Assembly: GCA_963772845.1 (NCBI GenBank)
Contig: CAVYYW010000014.1
Location: forward strand, 1,364,001 to 1,428,000
DNA from: CAVYYW01 sp963772845
GTDB lineage: Bacteria > Bacillota > Bacilli > Bacillales > Sporolactobacillaceae
Reading direction: 5' to 3'
Length of the DNA stretch: 64,000 bases
The notes beneath the pieces are model-generated. The model was not told where the DNA came from. It made no database searches and worked only from the letters and a program-made list of their open reading frames with translations. Positions 9,650 through 17,223 of the stretch are shown here, in pieces; positions within the stretch are counted from its first letter, which is position 1, and each line of letters begins with the position of its first letter. The position numbers and the translations under genes were made by a program.

Positions 9650-10306
9650 TTAAATGTGAATCTTAATTGACACGTTCATACCAGGCATAATTTGAGTGCC
9701 CTTATAGCCATCAATTGAAATTCTAACAGGGATGACCTGTGTCACTTTAGTGTAATTGCCTGAGCTATTCTGACTCGGCATTAAAGAAAACGTGCTTTGT
9801 GTTGCCATCCCGATTTGGGAAACACGTCCGGTAAGATTTGCATCCGGATACGCATCAACCGAAATATCCACTTTCTGTCCTTCTTTAATTTGATCAATAT
9901 TTGTTTCTTTAATGTTTGCAGTAACATATAACTTATCAAGGTTGTAGGCTGTCGCAATTGGAATGCCAGCCCCTATGAAGGTATCTTTAACCCCATTATT
10001 TTGAACAATCGTTGCGTCTTTTGGCATTTTAATCGGCATATTTGCCGGCTTGCCGTTTTTACCCATTGTTTGAACCTGACCGAGTGTGTATCCGCTCTGA
10101 TACATTTTACCAAGATCTGTATTCCATTCAACCAGCTTTCCTGCCGCAGGTGCTGCTACGGAAATCGACTGTCCATCTACTTTTGCGTTATCCGTCTTCA
10201 CATAGTTTGTCGATTGATTGTAATAATAATAAGCTAAAGCTCCACCACCGATTAACACAATAATGACGATGACGTTGACTAAAATTAATCGTCCAAAATT
10301 ACTCAT
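9650..10306 (-). CDS. HlyD/EmrA-family membrane fusion protein
   Basis: 218 residues: one N-terminal transmembrane helix, then a biotinyl-lipoyl-like half (VKTDNAKVDGQSISVAAPAAG) and a beta-barrel region (LYVTANIKETNIDQIKEGQKV...SVDAYPDANLTGRV). Such proteins work with EmrB-type pumps. It is short compared with Gram-negative EmrA (about 390), lacking the long coiled-coil hairpin, as is common in Firmicutes. First gene of the hlyD-emrB-marR operon; AGGAGG lies 10 bases before the ATG. Confidence 0.88.
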   Translation of the reverse strand: MSNFGRLILVNVIVIIVLIGGGALAYYYYNQSTNYVKTDNAKVDGQSISVAAPAAGKLVEWNTDLGKMYQSGYTLGQVQTMGKNGKPANMPIKMPKDATIVQNNGVKDTFIGAGIPIATAYNLDKLYVTANIKETNIDQIKEGQKVDISVDAYPDANLTGRVSQIGMATQSTFSLMPSQNSSGNYTKVTQVIPVRISIDGYKGTQIMPGMNVSIKIHI

Positions 10307-10339
10307 TTTCTTTCATCCTCCTGGTCCCTTTAATAAATT

Positions 10340-10390
10340 GGTTAACTGTCTAAACATTCAAATAGTTAAAGTGTTAAATAGTTAACTTTG
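10340..10390 (-). promoter_or_regulatory. Candidate MarR operator upstream of the efflux operon
   Basis: An inverted repeat AGTTAA-N12-TTAACT (10364-10387) and a further GTTAAC at 10341 lie 35-80 bases upstream of the HlyD start. Repeated TTAACTATTT units suit a dimeric winged-helix repressor. Assignment to the operon's own MarR is inference. Confidence 0.4.
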
Positions 10391-10525
10391 TGTAGTATTA
10401 AACAACGAATAAAATCATACCACGGTTTAATCGGATAAACAAGAAAAAGTTAACAAGTATTTCAATAATTTGTGTCCAGTAAAAAGTACCCATAACGCCA
10501 TTTTTTCTATTTTTCTTTGAGACAC

Positions 10526-10570
10526 AAAAAGAGTGCAAAGAAGCCTTAATTGGGCGCTCCTCTACACTCT
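10526..10570 (-). terminator. Probable terminator of yhdT-panF
   Basis: Imperfect hairpin with AGAGTG/CACTCT arms and a further GAGG/CTTC pairing inside, followed on the minus strand by TTTTTG. Confidence 0.5.
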
Positions 10571-10592
10571 GGACGATATGATTATATATTTA

Positions 10593-12059
10593 TTATACCT
10601 CCCAGAACCTGGCATGCACCTGCTTCTGTACAGCGTACGTCTGGTTCTGAGTAAGCAGACTGACAATGACAAAACATACTAAGGAGAGAAGAACTGGAAT
10701 GACGACTGGGTTAACCCCTAATAACTCCGGCATCCAGCTTTGAATCACGATGTAGCTGAGTACACCCGAAAGCATTGAAGCGAGAGCACCATAGCTGTTT
10801 CCTTTTTTCCAATACAGACCGAGCACAACCGGCCAAATAAACGTGGCTTCCAAGCCGCCAAACGCAAACAGATTTAACCAGATAAGCAGACCAGGAGGAT
10901 GCAAGGCAAAGAGCAAGACCAGTACACCGATCAGACCGGTGAGGGACATGCTTATCTTTCGGACATGCGCCTCGGAAGATTGGGGACGAAAATAATTTAT
11001 ATATATATCTTTAATTATTGAAGAACTGATAATCAGCAGCAGCGCATTGACCGTTGACATGATGGCAGCCATCGGAGCGGCGAGCACCACTCCAGCAAGC
11101 CAGTCCGGCAGAACTTTAATGGCGAGCAACGGCATCACTTCATCACCCGTTTTCACTCCTGGCATAACCGCCCTGGCGAACACACCGGATAAATGCATAC
11201 CAAGCATAATTACACCGACGACGATCGTTCCAATAATTAATGCCCGATGCATAGCTTTCGAATCCTTATAGCTCATCGCCCGAACGGTAACTTGAGGAAG
11301 ACCAACAACCCCTACTCCGACCAGAATCCAAAATGACGTAATGTATGAAGGCGAAAATTGATGGTGAGGTCCATAAGGCGTAATCAATCCTGGATCCTCT
11401 GATTTTAAATGATGGATAATGGCATCGACACCCCCGCCAGCCATTACGGTGGCAATCAAAATGATGATTGTTCCCGCCAGCATGACGACTCCTTGAATGC
11501 TGTCCGTTATTGCCACAGCACGAAAACCCCCGATGATAACATAAATAAGGACAGATAATGCAAAAATAATCAAAGCGACGGGATAGTTGAAGCCGGTGAC
11601 AGACTGGATCAGTCTCCCTCCGCCAACCCACTGTGCAGCCATTGACGAAAAGAGAAATAGGATAATACTGATTGCAGATAAAAGAACAACCCATTTACTC
11701 TGATAGCGTTCTTTTAGAAAATCGATCAAGGTTACCGCCTTCATTTTACGAGCAATAATCGCAAACTTTTTCCCGAGAACGGTTAGAACAATATATCCAG
11801 TCACAACCTGAATCATTGCCAGCAGTACCCATGAGAGACCATACTGGTAAGCAGCACCGGGTCCGCCAATAAAACTTGATGCACTTCCATATGTCGTGAC
11901 CATCGTCATGGCTAGAATAAACCCGCCGAGCTGCCTGCTGCCTAAAAAATACTCCTGCAAAAAGTCTGAAGATACGCGGGAATATCTTGATGTGTAGATT
12001 CCTATAAAAAAGACGGCGACAATAAAAAGCAGCATGGGGAGAATGACTTCGATGTTCAC
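10593..12059 (-). CDS. panF: Sodium/pantothenate symporter
   Basis: 488 residues of the sodium:solute symporter family with about 13 membrane helices; length matches E. coli PanF (about 483). The segment TTYGSASSFIGGPGAAYQYG and the later VGLPQVTVRAMSYKDSKAM resemble PanF rather than proline or glucose symporters. It starts at a GTG that overlaps the TGA of the upstream yhdT-like gene by 4 bases, the same pairing as yhdT-panF in enterobacteria. It should import pantothenate with Na+ for coenzyme A synthesis. Confidence 0.88.
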   Translation of the reverse strand: MNIEVILPMLLFIVAVFFIGIYTSRYSRVSSDFLQEYFLGSRQLGGFILAMTMVTTYGSASSFIGGPGAAYQYGLSWVLLAMIQVVTGYIVLTVLGKKFAIIARKMKAVTLIDFLKERYQSKWVVLLSAISIILFLFSSMAAQWVGGGRLIQSVTGFNYPVALIIFALSVLIYVIIGGFRAVAITDSIQGVVMLAGTIIILIATVMAGGGVDAIIHHLKSEDPGLITPYGPHHQFSPSYITSFWILVGVGVVGLPQVTVRAMSYKDSKAMHRALIIGTIVVGVIMLGMHLSGVFARAVMPGVKTGDEVMPLLAIKVLPDWLAGVVLAAPMAAIMSTVNALLLIISSSIIKDIYINYFRPQSSEAHVRKISMSLTGLIGVLVLLFALHPPGLLIWLNLFAFGGLEATFIWPVVLGLYWKKGNSYGALASMLSGVLSYIVIQSWMPELLGVNPVVIPVLLSLVCFVIVSLLTQNQTYAVQKQVHARFWEV

Positions 12060-12340
12060 TTTCTTCCCTCCGCTTCCTTCGTTTCTTCCTCATCTAAAGG
12101 AAGATCTGTAAATAAAAATTTTACAGTGAGAATAAGCAAAAGGGTAACGACAATAAACCCAACAATACAACTGTAAAAAAACCATGCCGGAAAACCAAAT
12201 ATGTACTGATAGCTGGAAATTGGCTTGCTCCCCATGCCATAGGCAAAACCATACCACCAGATGAAGTTGAATATTGCCAAGCCCACGCCTAGCATCGCTT
12301 CTTTGTGAGCAATTTTAAATCTTGGATCCTCCACTTTCAC
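12056..12340 (-). CDS. yhdT: YhdT-family small membrane protein (DUF997)
   Basis: 94 residues, two hydrophobic helices separated by GMGSKPISSYQYIFGFPAWFF, a sequence pattern I associate with YhdT. It is translationally coupled to panF (4-base overlap), the usual neighbour of this family. The role is not known; it may help assemble or work with the symporter. A ribosome binding site AAAGGAG lies upstream of the ATG. Confidence 0.8.
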   Translation of the reverse strand: MKVEDPRFKIAHKEAMLGVGLAIFNFIWWYGFAYGMGSKPISSYQYIFGFPAWFFYSCIVGFIVVTLLLILTVKFLFTDLPLDEEETKEAEGRK

Positions 12341-12404
12341 CTCTCCTTTATTAACGGGCTATTCCCCAGGAAATGATATTTTTCTCCAATATCTTATAAC
12401 TCGT

Positions 12405-12695
12405 TTATTTGTAATAGCTGAATTCCAGCTCATCATTTTCTTTATTAACATCCAGCTTCAAGTTATGGCCATTAAAATACCATAGATCTTCTTTCTCTAC
12501 ATAAAGGGTTAACCCATTGTATATTGATTTCGCACCCATTTCATCTGGTTCATCAAACATAACCCCTAAGGAAAATCCATCTTGAATCGAACTGGAGCCT
12601 CCATATTTCACATATAATCGAACGGCATTCCCCTGCACTGTCCCCATTTCATCTTCAAACCATTTTATTGCTTCATTTGACACGTTGATTTTCAA
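12405..12695 (-). CDS. yneR: HesB/IscA-like protein YneR
   Basis: 96 residues with the beta-rich fold pattern of the HesB/YneR family (NAVRLYVKYGGSSSIQDGFSLGVMFDEP). Unlike true A-type Fe-S carrier proteins it has no cysteine, so it is unlikely to hold a cluster by itself. Single gene on the minus strand. Function in Bacillus is unknown. Confidence 0.8.
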   Translation of the reverse strand: MKINVSNEAIKWFEDEMGTVQGNAVRLYVKYGGSSSIQDGFSLGVMFDEPDEMGAKSIYNGLTLYVEKEDLWYFNGHNLKLDVNKENDELEFSYYK

Positions 12696-12792
12696 ATTGA
12701 TTACCTCGTTTCATTACTGAATAAAAATAGTATAACATGGCTGTACCCGACTTATCCTGCATAGGAATTTATAAACCGTGATATCCGCATAT

Positions 12793-12820
12793 ACACCCTT
12801 CAGCTCTTAACCATAGACTA
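12793..12820 (+). promoter_or_regulatory. Sigma-K-type promoter for the YjcZ gene
   Basis: AC at 12793, 17 bases, then CATAGACTA at 12812-12820: the sigma-K pattern AC-N17-CATA-N3-TA, 31 bases before the start codon. The same spacing is found before the other two YjcZ genes in the window. Confidence 0.65.
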
Positions 12821-12850
12821 TAGTAATCAAGACAGAAGGAGATGAAGTAA

Positions 12851-12988
12851 ATGGGATGCTGCGGTGGATATCCAGGTCCTGTCGGCGGTGCCGGCTATTG
12901 TGGAGGTTATGGAGGCGGCAATGGTTTTGCTCTGATTGTTGTCCTTTTCATTCTGCTTATCATCGTCGGGACAGCTTTTGTCTACTAA
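12851..12988 (+). CDS. YjcZ-family small sporulation protein (copy 1)
   Basis: 45 residues. A Gly/Cys-rich N-terminus (MGCCGGYPG...GGYGGGNG) leads into one hydrophobic helix FALIVVLFILLIIVG ending in VY, the signature of YjcZ-like sporulation proteins. AGAAGGAGATG lies just upstream. The preceding sigma-K-type promoter points to expression in the mother cell late in sporulation, probably in the coat or outer membrane of the spore. Terminated by a strong hairpin. Confidence 0.88.
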   Translation: MGCCGGYPGPVGGAGYCGGYGGGNGFALIVVLFILLIIVGTAFVY

Positions 12989-13004
12989 AATAATCAGTTA
13001 ATAA

Positions 13005-13030
13005 GGAAAGCCCGCCGGCTTTCCTTTTCA
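13005..13030. terminator. Bidirectional terminator
   Basis: GGAAAGCC/GGCTTTCC hairpin followed by TTTTC, between the YjcZ gene and the convergent SGNH hydrolase gene. Confidence 0.85.
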
Positions 13031-13033
13031 CTT

Positions 13034-14206
13034 TTAATTTATCTTTTTAGGAAAGAGGGAAACAAAATTACTTTTACTTAATAAATAGTTAAAGATGTGC
13101 TTGCTGATCAGCTCGCTTCCCTTATCATTGGGATGAATATGATCGCCCATATAACCGCTGCTTTCTGCCCCTAAATAATTTTTACCCAGTACATTTTTAT
13201 TATCGATAAAACCTGTTTTATTTCTATTGGCATAGTGCTGCAGCTTGGTCTGATAGGCTTCAAGAATTTGATTATCCCCAAGAATCGCATTAGGTGCCAC
13301 AAGCAGCATTTGACTGCCGGCATTTTTAAAGGGCTGGAGATAATTTTTTATTGCAGACTGATAACCTTGCGGGGTCATGATACCCCGATCATTCATTCCT
13401 CCGTTGAAAATTAATAACGACGGTCGAAGCTGGGCCAGCCACTGATTCATCATGTTATTTTTGATCCGAGCATGCCAAGACAGCCGGTCTCCCCCTTGTC
13501 CGATTCTGCTGACAGCCACCCCGTGATCATTAAGAAATAACCCCCCGAAGATAATAACTTTTCCATTAATGTGCGAAAACTCGAGGCTTTCCCCAGGATT
13601 ATGCTCCGGTAAAATGGCTACACCTAACTGTCGGGTTGCAGAGGCCGTATTGATGACGGTTCCTGGATGCCCTCCGCCATATCCCATTCTAAAGCTTCCC
13701 CCTCCAGGCTGTTTCAAGTAAAAAATTTTGCCGTACTTCCACTGCCACGAGGAAGGCATACGAACCCTCAACCAACGTAAAAAGCCGCCGTTTGTATAAA
13801 TGCCCTTTAAATCCATACTGTATTGAGAGGGATATTGGCCCGGCACTAAATCATTTATTTCGTGAACGCCGTATGAGAAATGAAAACTTCCTTTTTCCTG
13901 CTTAAAATAAATACTGTCGAACGGTACATAACCCGGTCCACCGTTCCCAAAAGCCTGATGCATTCTCGGTATAAAATCATCTAAATAGCGGCTTTTTGTC
14001 TGAAGGTGAATCGGTCCATTCGTCAAACTGTCAATACCTGCAAGCACCAGTACTGGGCGATTTGCTAATTTCACTTGGGCTCTTTTATATGAAGATCCGG
14101 TATTTTGGGTTAGCACAGATCCAATTAATACCGCAACAATACTCAGCATTAGAACAACAGAGACAGCCCCCAGCAGCTGTTTCTTTCTTGTATTCATAAC
14201 CATCAC
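13034..14206 (-). CDS. Membrane-anchored SGNH/GDSL-type hydrolase
   Basis: 390 residues. One N-terminal membrane helix (about residues 10-32) anchors an extracellular SGNH domain. The nucleophile block is AGIDSLTNG (Ser60, with IDS in place of GDS), the Asn block is FNGGMND (Asn272, Asp273) and the catalytic Asp-His pair is in GDHIHPND (Asp355, His358). About 190 residues separate blocks I and III, more than in small esterases. It probably removes acyl groups from an extracellular or cell-wall glycan; the substrate is unknown. Several starts (GTG 14206, ATG 14203, ATG 14197) lie close together and I cannot choose firmly. Confidence 0.8.
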   Translation of the reverse strand: MMVMNTRKKQLLGAVSVVLMLSIVAVLIGSVLTQNTGSSYKRAQVKLANRPVLVLAGIDSLTNGPIHLQTKSRYLDDFIPRMHQAFGNGGPGYVPFDSIYFKQEKGSFHFSYGVHEINDLVPGQYPSQYSMDLKGIYTNGGFLRWLRVRMPSSWQWKYGKIFYLKQPGGGSFRMGYGGGHPGTVINTASATRQLGVAILPEHNPGESLEFSHINGKVIIFGGLFLNDHGVAVSRIGQGGDRLSWHARIKNNMMNQWLAQLRPSLLIFNGGMNDRGIMTPQGYQSAIKNYLQPFKNAGSQMLLVAPNAILGDNQILEAYQTKLQHYANRNKTGFIDNKNVLGKNYLGAESSGYMGDHIHPNDKGSELISKHIFNYLLSKSNFVSLFPKKIN

Positions 14207-14482
14207 TCGCTTCTGACCTATTTAATGAAAGAAATAATAAGAACAGTTTACCTAAATTGCTGAAAAATGTCATGAAAATATTGCGTTGTTCACAAATGTT
14301 TAGCAATATAGCATTAATTTTTTTAAAACAGGAAGGTGAGCTCGGCGACGTATTTTTTTACTGGGAATCGCCCTCACTTTTACTGCGGTGACAGTTGCTG
14401 TCTTAGCAAAAATTTTCGAGAAAGATAATGTGTCTGATTTTAAGGAATTGTTTTTGGTTCAAATCTTGATGGTAAATCAAAT

Positions 14483-14509
14483 AGGCATCCCTTTAGTCAA
14501 AGGATGCCT
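14483..14509. terminator. Terminator hairpin
   Basis: AGGCATCC/GGATGCCT stem directly after the Tyr-rich protein gene; the T-tract is weak on either strand. Confidence 0.6.
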
Positions 14510-14522
14510 TAGATTAATCATC

Positions 14523-14837
14523 TTAATACCAGCCGTGGTGCCAGTACGGGCGATAATATGGGTAGCCATAACCTCCTCCATAAAAACCGCCACCATAAGG
14601 ATAATAATATGGCTGGTAAAAGGGGTAGGGATAGAAAAACGGTCGATAAAATGGGAACACCCGCATATCCTGGCTCTGGCCTTGTACTGCATTTATATCA
14701 GATGGCCAAGCGCCCTCCCTCTGCTCTGTTCCTTCGTTTTGACCATAATAAGTATAGTTCTGTGGCTGAGAAGCGCCGTCCTGATAATATCCAGCAGGAT
14801 AAGATCCTATCTGTCCCTGCCATTCAGATTCGTTCAT
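14523..14837 (-). CDS. Tyr/Pro/Gly-rich small protein, likely spore-associated
   Basis: About 104 residues. The N-half is polar and Gln-rich; the C-half is made of aromatic Pro-Tyr-Gly repeats (FYPYPFYQPYYYPYGGG, FYGGGYGYPYYRPYW). I recognise no family, but such composition is common in spore coat and crust proteins. The start is taken at ATG 14837, after AGGTGGAG; the longer frame to 14867 lacks a good site. A sigma-K-like element (CATAGACTATAG, identical to the one before the YjcZ gene at 12851) lies just upstream, supporting late-sporulation expression. A second, unrelated HPY-repeat protein is at 19043. Confidence 0.7.
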   Translation of the reverse strand: MNESEWQGQIGSYPAGYYQDGASQPQNYTYYGQNEGTEQREGAWPSDINAVQGQSQDMRVFPFYRPFFYPYPFYQPYYYPYGGGFYGGGYGYPYYRPYWHHGWY

Positions 14838-14876
14838 TTCATCACTCTCCACCTGGCATTTTGCCATTATTCTCTA

Positions 14877-14902
14877 TAGTCTATGGCGGAGTGACGCCCT
14901 GT
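14877..14902 (-). promoter_or_regulatory. Sigma-K-like promoter for the Tyr-rich gene
   Basis: On the minus strand AC (14902-14901), 15 bases, then CATAGACTA (14885-14877), 40 bases before the ATG. The -10 part matches fully; the spacing is two bases shorter than in the YjcZ promoters. Confidence 0.4.
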
Positions 14903-14984
14903 GCGCCTGTCTATAAACATTCCTTTCGTTAATTTAAAATTAGCTCTTTGACGATTACCGAAAATCTCATAACTGTACTGAATA

Positions 14985-15014
14985 ATAAAAAAACGCATTA
15001 CCCGTAGATAATGC
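14985..15014 (-). terminator. Terminator of ycgR-ycgQ
   Basis: GCATTA/TAATGC hairpin followed on the minus strand by GTTTTTTT. Confidence 0.8.
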
Positions 15015-15030
15015 AGTTTTCCAGGTTGAC

Positions 15031-15873
15031 TTATGATTTTCGATAGACATATTGCGCTTTAGGCGGCTGAATATGATCAATCTTTGTTACTTTCAAATAA
15101 GGGATGGTCTGTTTGAATGGCTGGTAGTAGACCGTCGACAGTGTCCCTTCAACATGAAGCCAGTCATCATCTTTATATTTTGCAGCATCTGTTGGCAAGT
15201 CCACCATCATACCAAACACACCTGCATCTGCAATACAATGAATGATGCCAAATCGAAATAAAAACAACTGGTTTTTTTTCAGGGAATCTCCGTGATACAC
15301 AAAACCGTCCATTGAAACACTTTTATTCACAAAGTTTCCCGGATAGCTATATATGATTTCCAAGCCTCTTAAGAAATTATCGTCATCTAAATTTACCGAA
15401 TCACTTTGTGTGTACTTCTTTTTGTCTTTCGAAATCATTTTCTGATATGCATCGGTTCCATAATAAAGGCTAGTGTCAGGACGGAGGATTTCATGATTGG
15501 AAAATTTGTCTTTATCATTATCGATCATCGCAAAATGAAATCCTTTTGCTTTTACAATATTAGAATTCAGCGTTGCTATCGGCAGAAAGACCCCTGTCAC
15601 AATTGGAAAAAGCAAGACAGTGTATACGAACGCCCTTTTTAAAAAAGATTCGTTTCCATGTGAATGGTCATGAAGCAATTCCGATGGGTCAGGCTTTCCG
15701 TTTCCTTCTGTATTCCACCGGTAAAGCTGATAGACGGTCAGAAATCCCAGCACAAAGATCATTGAAAAAGAGAGGTAGGAATATTTCATATTGATGTACT
15801 TGCTGATGTCCCCAGTTAGATGCAGGTGCATGAACAAATACGTAAAGCCGAACAAAATAATAAAACGTATCAT
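15031..15873 (-). CDS. ycgQ: YcgQ-like TIGR03943 permease subunit
   Basis: About 280 residues: three N-terminal membrane helices, then a soluble extracellular beta domain (VNKSVSMDGFVYHGD...LFLFRFGIIHCIADAGVFGMMVDLP) with the conserved Cys of this family. It is always paired with a YcgR-like permease. The start is set at ATG 15873, after GGGGGCGG just past the ycgR stop; an upstream in-frame start at 15936 would overlap ycgR by about 50 bases. Family members elsewhere are linked by genome context to metal handling, which fits the poly-His loop of the partner. Confidence 0.85.
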   Translation of the reverse strand: MIRFIILFGFTYLFMHLHLTGDISKYINMKYSYLSFSMIFVLGFLTVYQLYRWNTEGNGKPDPSELLHDHSHGNESFLKRAFVYTVLLFPIVTGVFLPIATLNSNIVKAKGFHFAMIDNDKDKFSNHEILRPDTSLYYGTDAYQKMISKDKKKYTQSDSVNLDDDNFLRGLEIIYSYPGNFVNKSVSMDGFVYHGDSLKKNQLFLFRFGIIHCIADAGVFGMMVDLPTDAAKYKDDDWLHVEGTLSTVYYQPFKQTIPYLKVTKIDHIQPPKAQYVYRKS

Positions 15874-15886
15874 AATACCGCCCCCA

Positions 15887-16807
15887 TTAGATAAACAGAG
15901 CTCCTGCAAAAACACAGCAGATAATTGAAATGACAAGTGTTACAACGAATTTATTCCTGAATGTGCTAGACAGCATGATCAAGTTTTTAATATCAACCAT
16001 TGCACCAAATACAAGAAATGCCGTGAGCGGCCCTGCAGCGAATGTTCCTCTGAAGGAGGAAGCAATAAAAGCATCCGCCTCAGAACAAAGAGACAGTAAA
16101 AATGCCAGTAGCATCAGGACTAGGATCGCCGCGATTTTTGTATCTCCGAGTGAAAGAAGCGTACTCGTTTTAATATACGTTTGCATAGCAGAGGCGACAA
16201 ACGCACCGATCACCAGGAATTTCCCTACTGAAAAAAATTCATCAATTGCATGATTTAACGTGCCCTTAACTTTAATGATGAGCGGTAGCTTACGGTCGGG
16301 TTCGTGGTGATGGTGGTGATGGTGGTGGTGATGGCCAAACTTAGCCTTTTTGTTTTCCAGAAATTTTTTCAGCTGATCGTCATTAAACATATAAGAAATA
16401 ATCAACCCTACGACGAAAGAAACGATAAGAGCTAAACCGCACCTGTCCAATACCATTGACCAGCTGTTACCGAATGCAACATACGTAGAGAAAATGACAA
16501 TCGGATTAATGATTGGCCCAGTCAGCATGAACGCGATCGCTGCATGAAGCGGAACTTTTTTCTTCACCAGCCGTTCTGTAATAGGGACAATGCCACATTC
16601 ACAAGCTGGAAATAACGACCCCATCATCGACCCAAACAGCACGGAAGTCCAGCGGTTCTTTGGAATAACCTTTGCAATCATGGATTCTGTAATAAACATC
16701 TGAATAATCGCAGAAATAAAAACCCCTACCACTACGAAAGGCAAGGCTTCTATTAATATACTGATAAAAATCGTGTTAAGTTGTAAAAAAGAAGAGTGTG
16801 TGAACAC
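15887..16807 (-). CDS. ycgR: YcgR-like permease (UPF0718/DUF318) with His10 loop
   Basis: 306 residues with about eight membrane helices in two halves. The motif FPACECGIVPITERLVKKKVPLHAAIAFMLTGPIINP is conserved in the family, and the second half carries SLCSEADAFIASSFRG. A cytoplasmic loop between the halves holds ten consecutive histidines after GH, a likely divalent-metal binding segment. It starts at GTG 16807 with GGGAGGAT 8 bases upstream and is followed by ycgQ. Probably a two-part permease for a metal or metal complex; the substrate is not known. Confidence 0.85.
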   Translation of the reverse strand: MFTHSSFLQLNTIFISILIEALPFVVVGVFISAIIQMFITESMIAKVIPKNRWTSVLFGSMMGSLFPACECGIVPITERLVKKKVPLHAAIAFMLTGPIINPIVIFSTYVAFGNSWSMVLDRCGLALIVSFVVGLIISYMFNDDQLKKFLENKKAKFGHHHHHHHHHHEPDRKLPLIIKVKGTLNHAIDEFFSVGKFLVIGAFVASAMQTYIKTSTLLSLGDTKIAAILVLMLLAFLLSLCSEADAFIASSFRGTFAAGPLTAFLVFGAMVDIKNLIMLSSTFRNKFVVTLVISIICCVFAGALFI

Positions 16808-16954
16808 TTCATATCCTCCCAGTCAGCCTGTATGAATAGAGATTTCCACTTCAACAGTCTCATTCCAAAAATATAATAGATAACATATCACATTTTTTTC
16901 CAAGGTTTTAGAATGTGGTTATTTTCCCACGGACTGGGGTGATGATCGTCGCAT

Positions 16955-17000
16955 AAAAAAACTGAGCGGATCTCCAAAAGTCTGAAGACTCGCCCAGTTT
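16955..17000 (-). terminator. Terminator hairpin
   Basis: AAACTGAGCGGA / TCGCCCAGTTT stem with a T-run on the minus strand, downstream of the 40-residue gene at 17028. Confidence 0.7.
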
Positions 17001-17027
17001 TCATTTATGTACAGTTTTCATTTATTA

Positions 17028-17150
17028 TTACAGCTGAATTAATTGTGCCGCAGCGGAGATAATGCCTGCCACAACGCCAACTCCTGCAAGATTAATGGCA
17101 ATATCACCAAAAGAAATACCTTCTTTAGTCATTGTATTTTGTTCTCTCAT
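17028..17150 (-). CDS. Small hydrophobic protein, 40 residues
   Basis: Starts at ATG 17150, 8 bases after a perfect AAAGGAGGAG; longer in-frame starts have no such site. After a polar N-terminus (MREQNTMTKEG) comes one amphipathic-hydrophobic segment (DIAINLAGVGVVAGIISAAAQLIQL). It sits after the DUF2254 gene and before a terminator. No family recognised; size and helix could suit a small membrane or peptide-like product. Confidence 0.6.
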   Translation of the reverse strand: MREQNTMTKEGISFGDIAINLAGVGVVAGIISAAAQLIQL

Positions 17151-17223
17151 TGTGACTCCTCCTTTTTTGTTATTTAAGGTTATATTAATATGTTCCCAGA
17201 TCATGAAGGTCTCAAACCTTTTC

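Noticed and set aside
14388..14932. Long plus-strand ORFs opposite the Tyr-rich gene
   Set aside because: They are antisense shadows of the repetitive minus-strand gene and lack ribosome sites.
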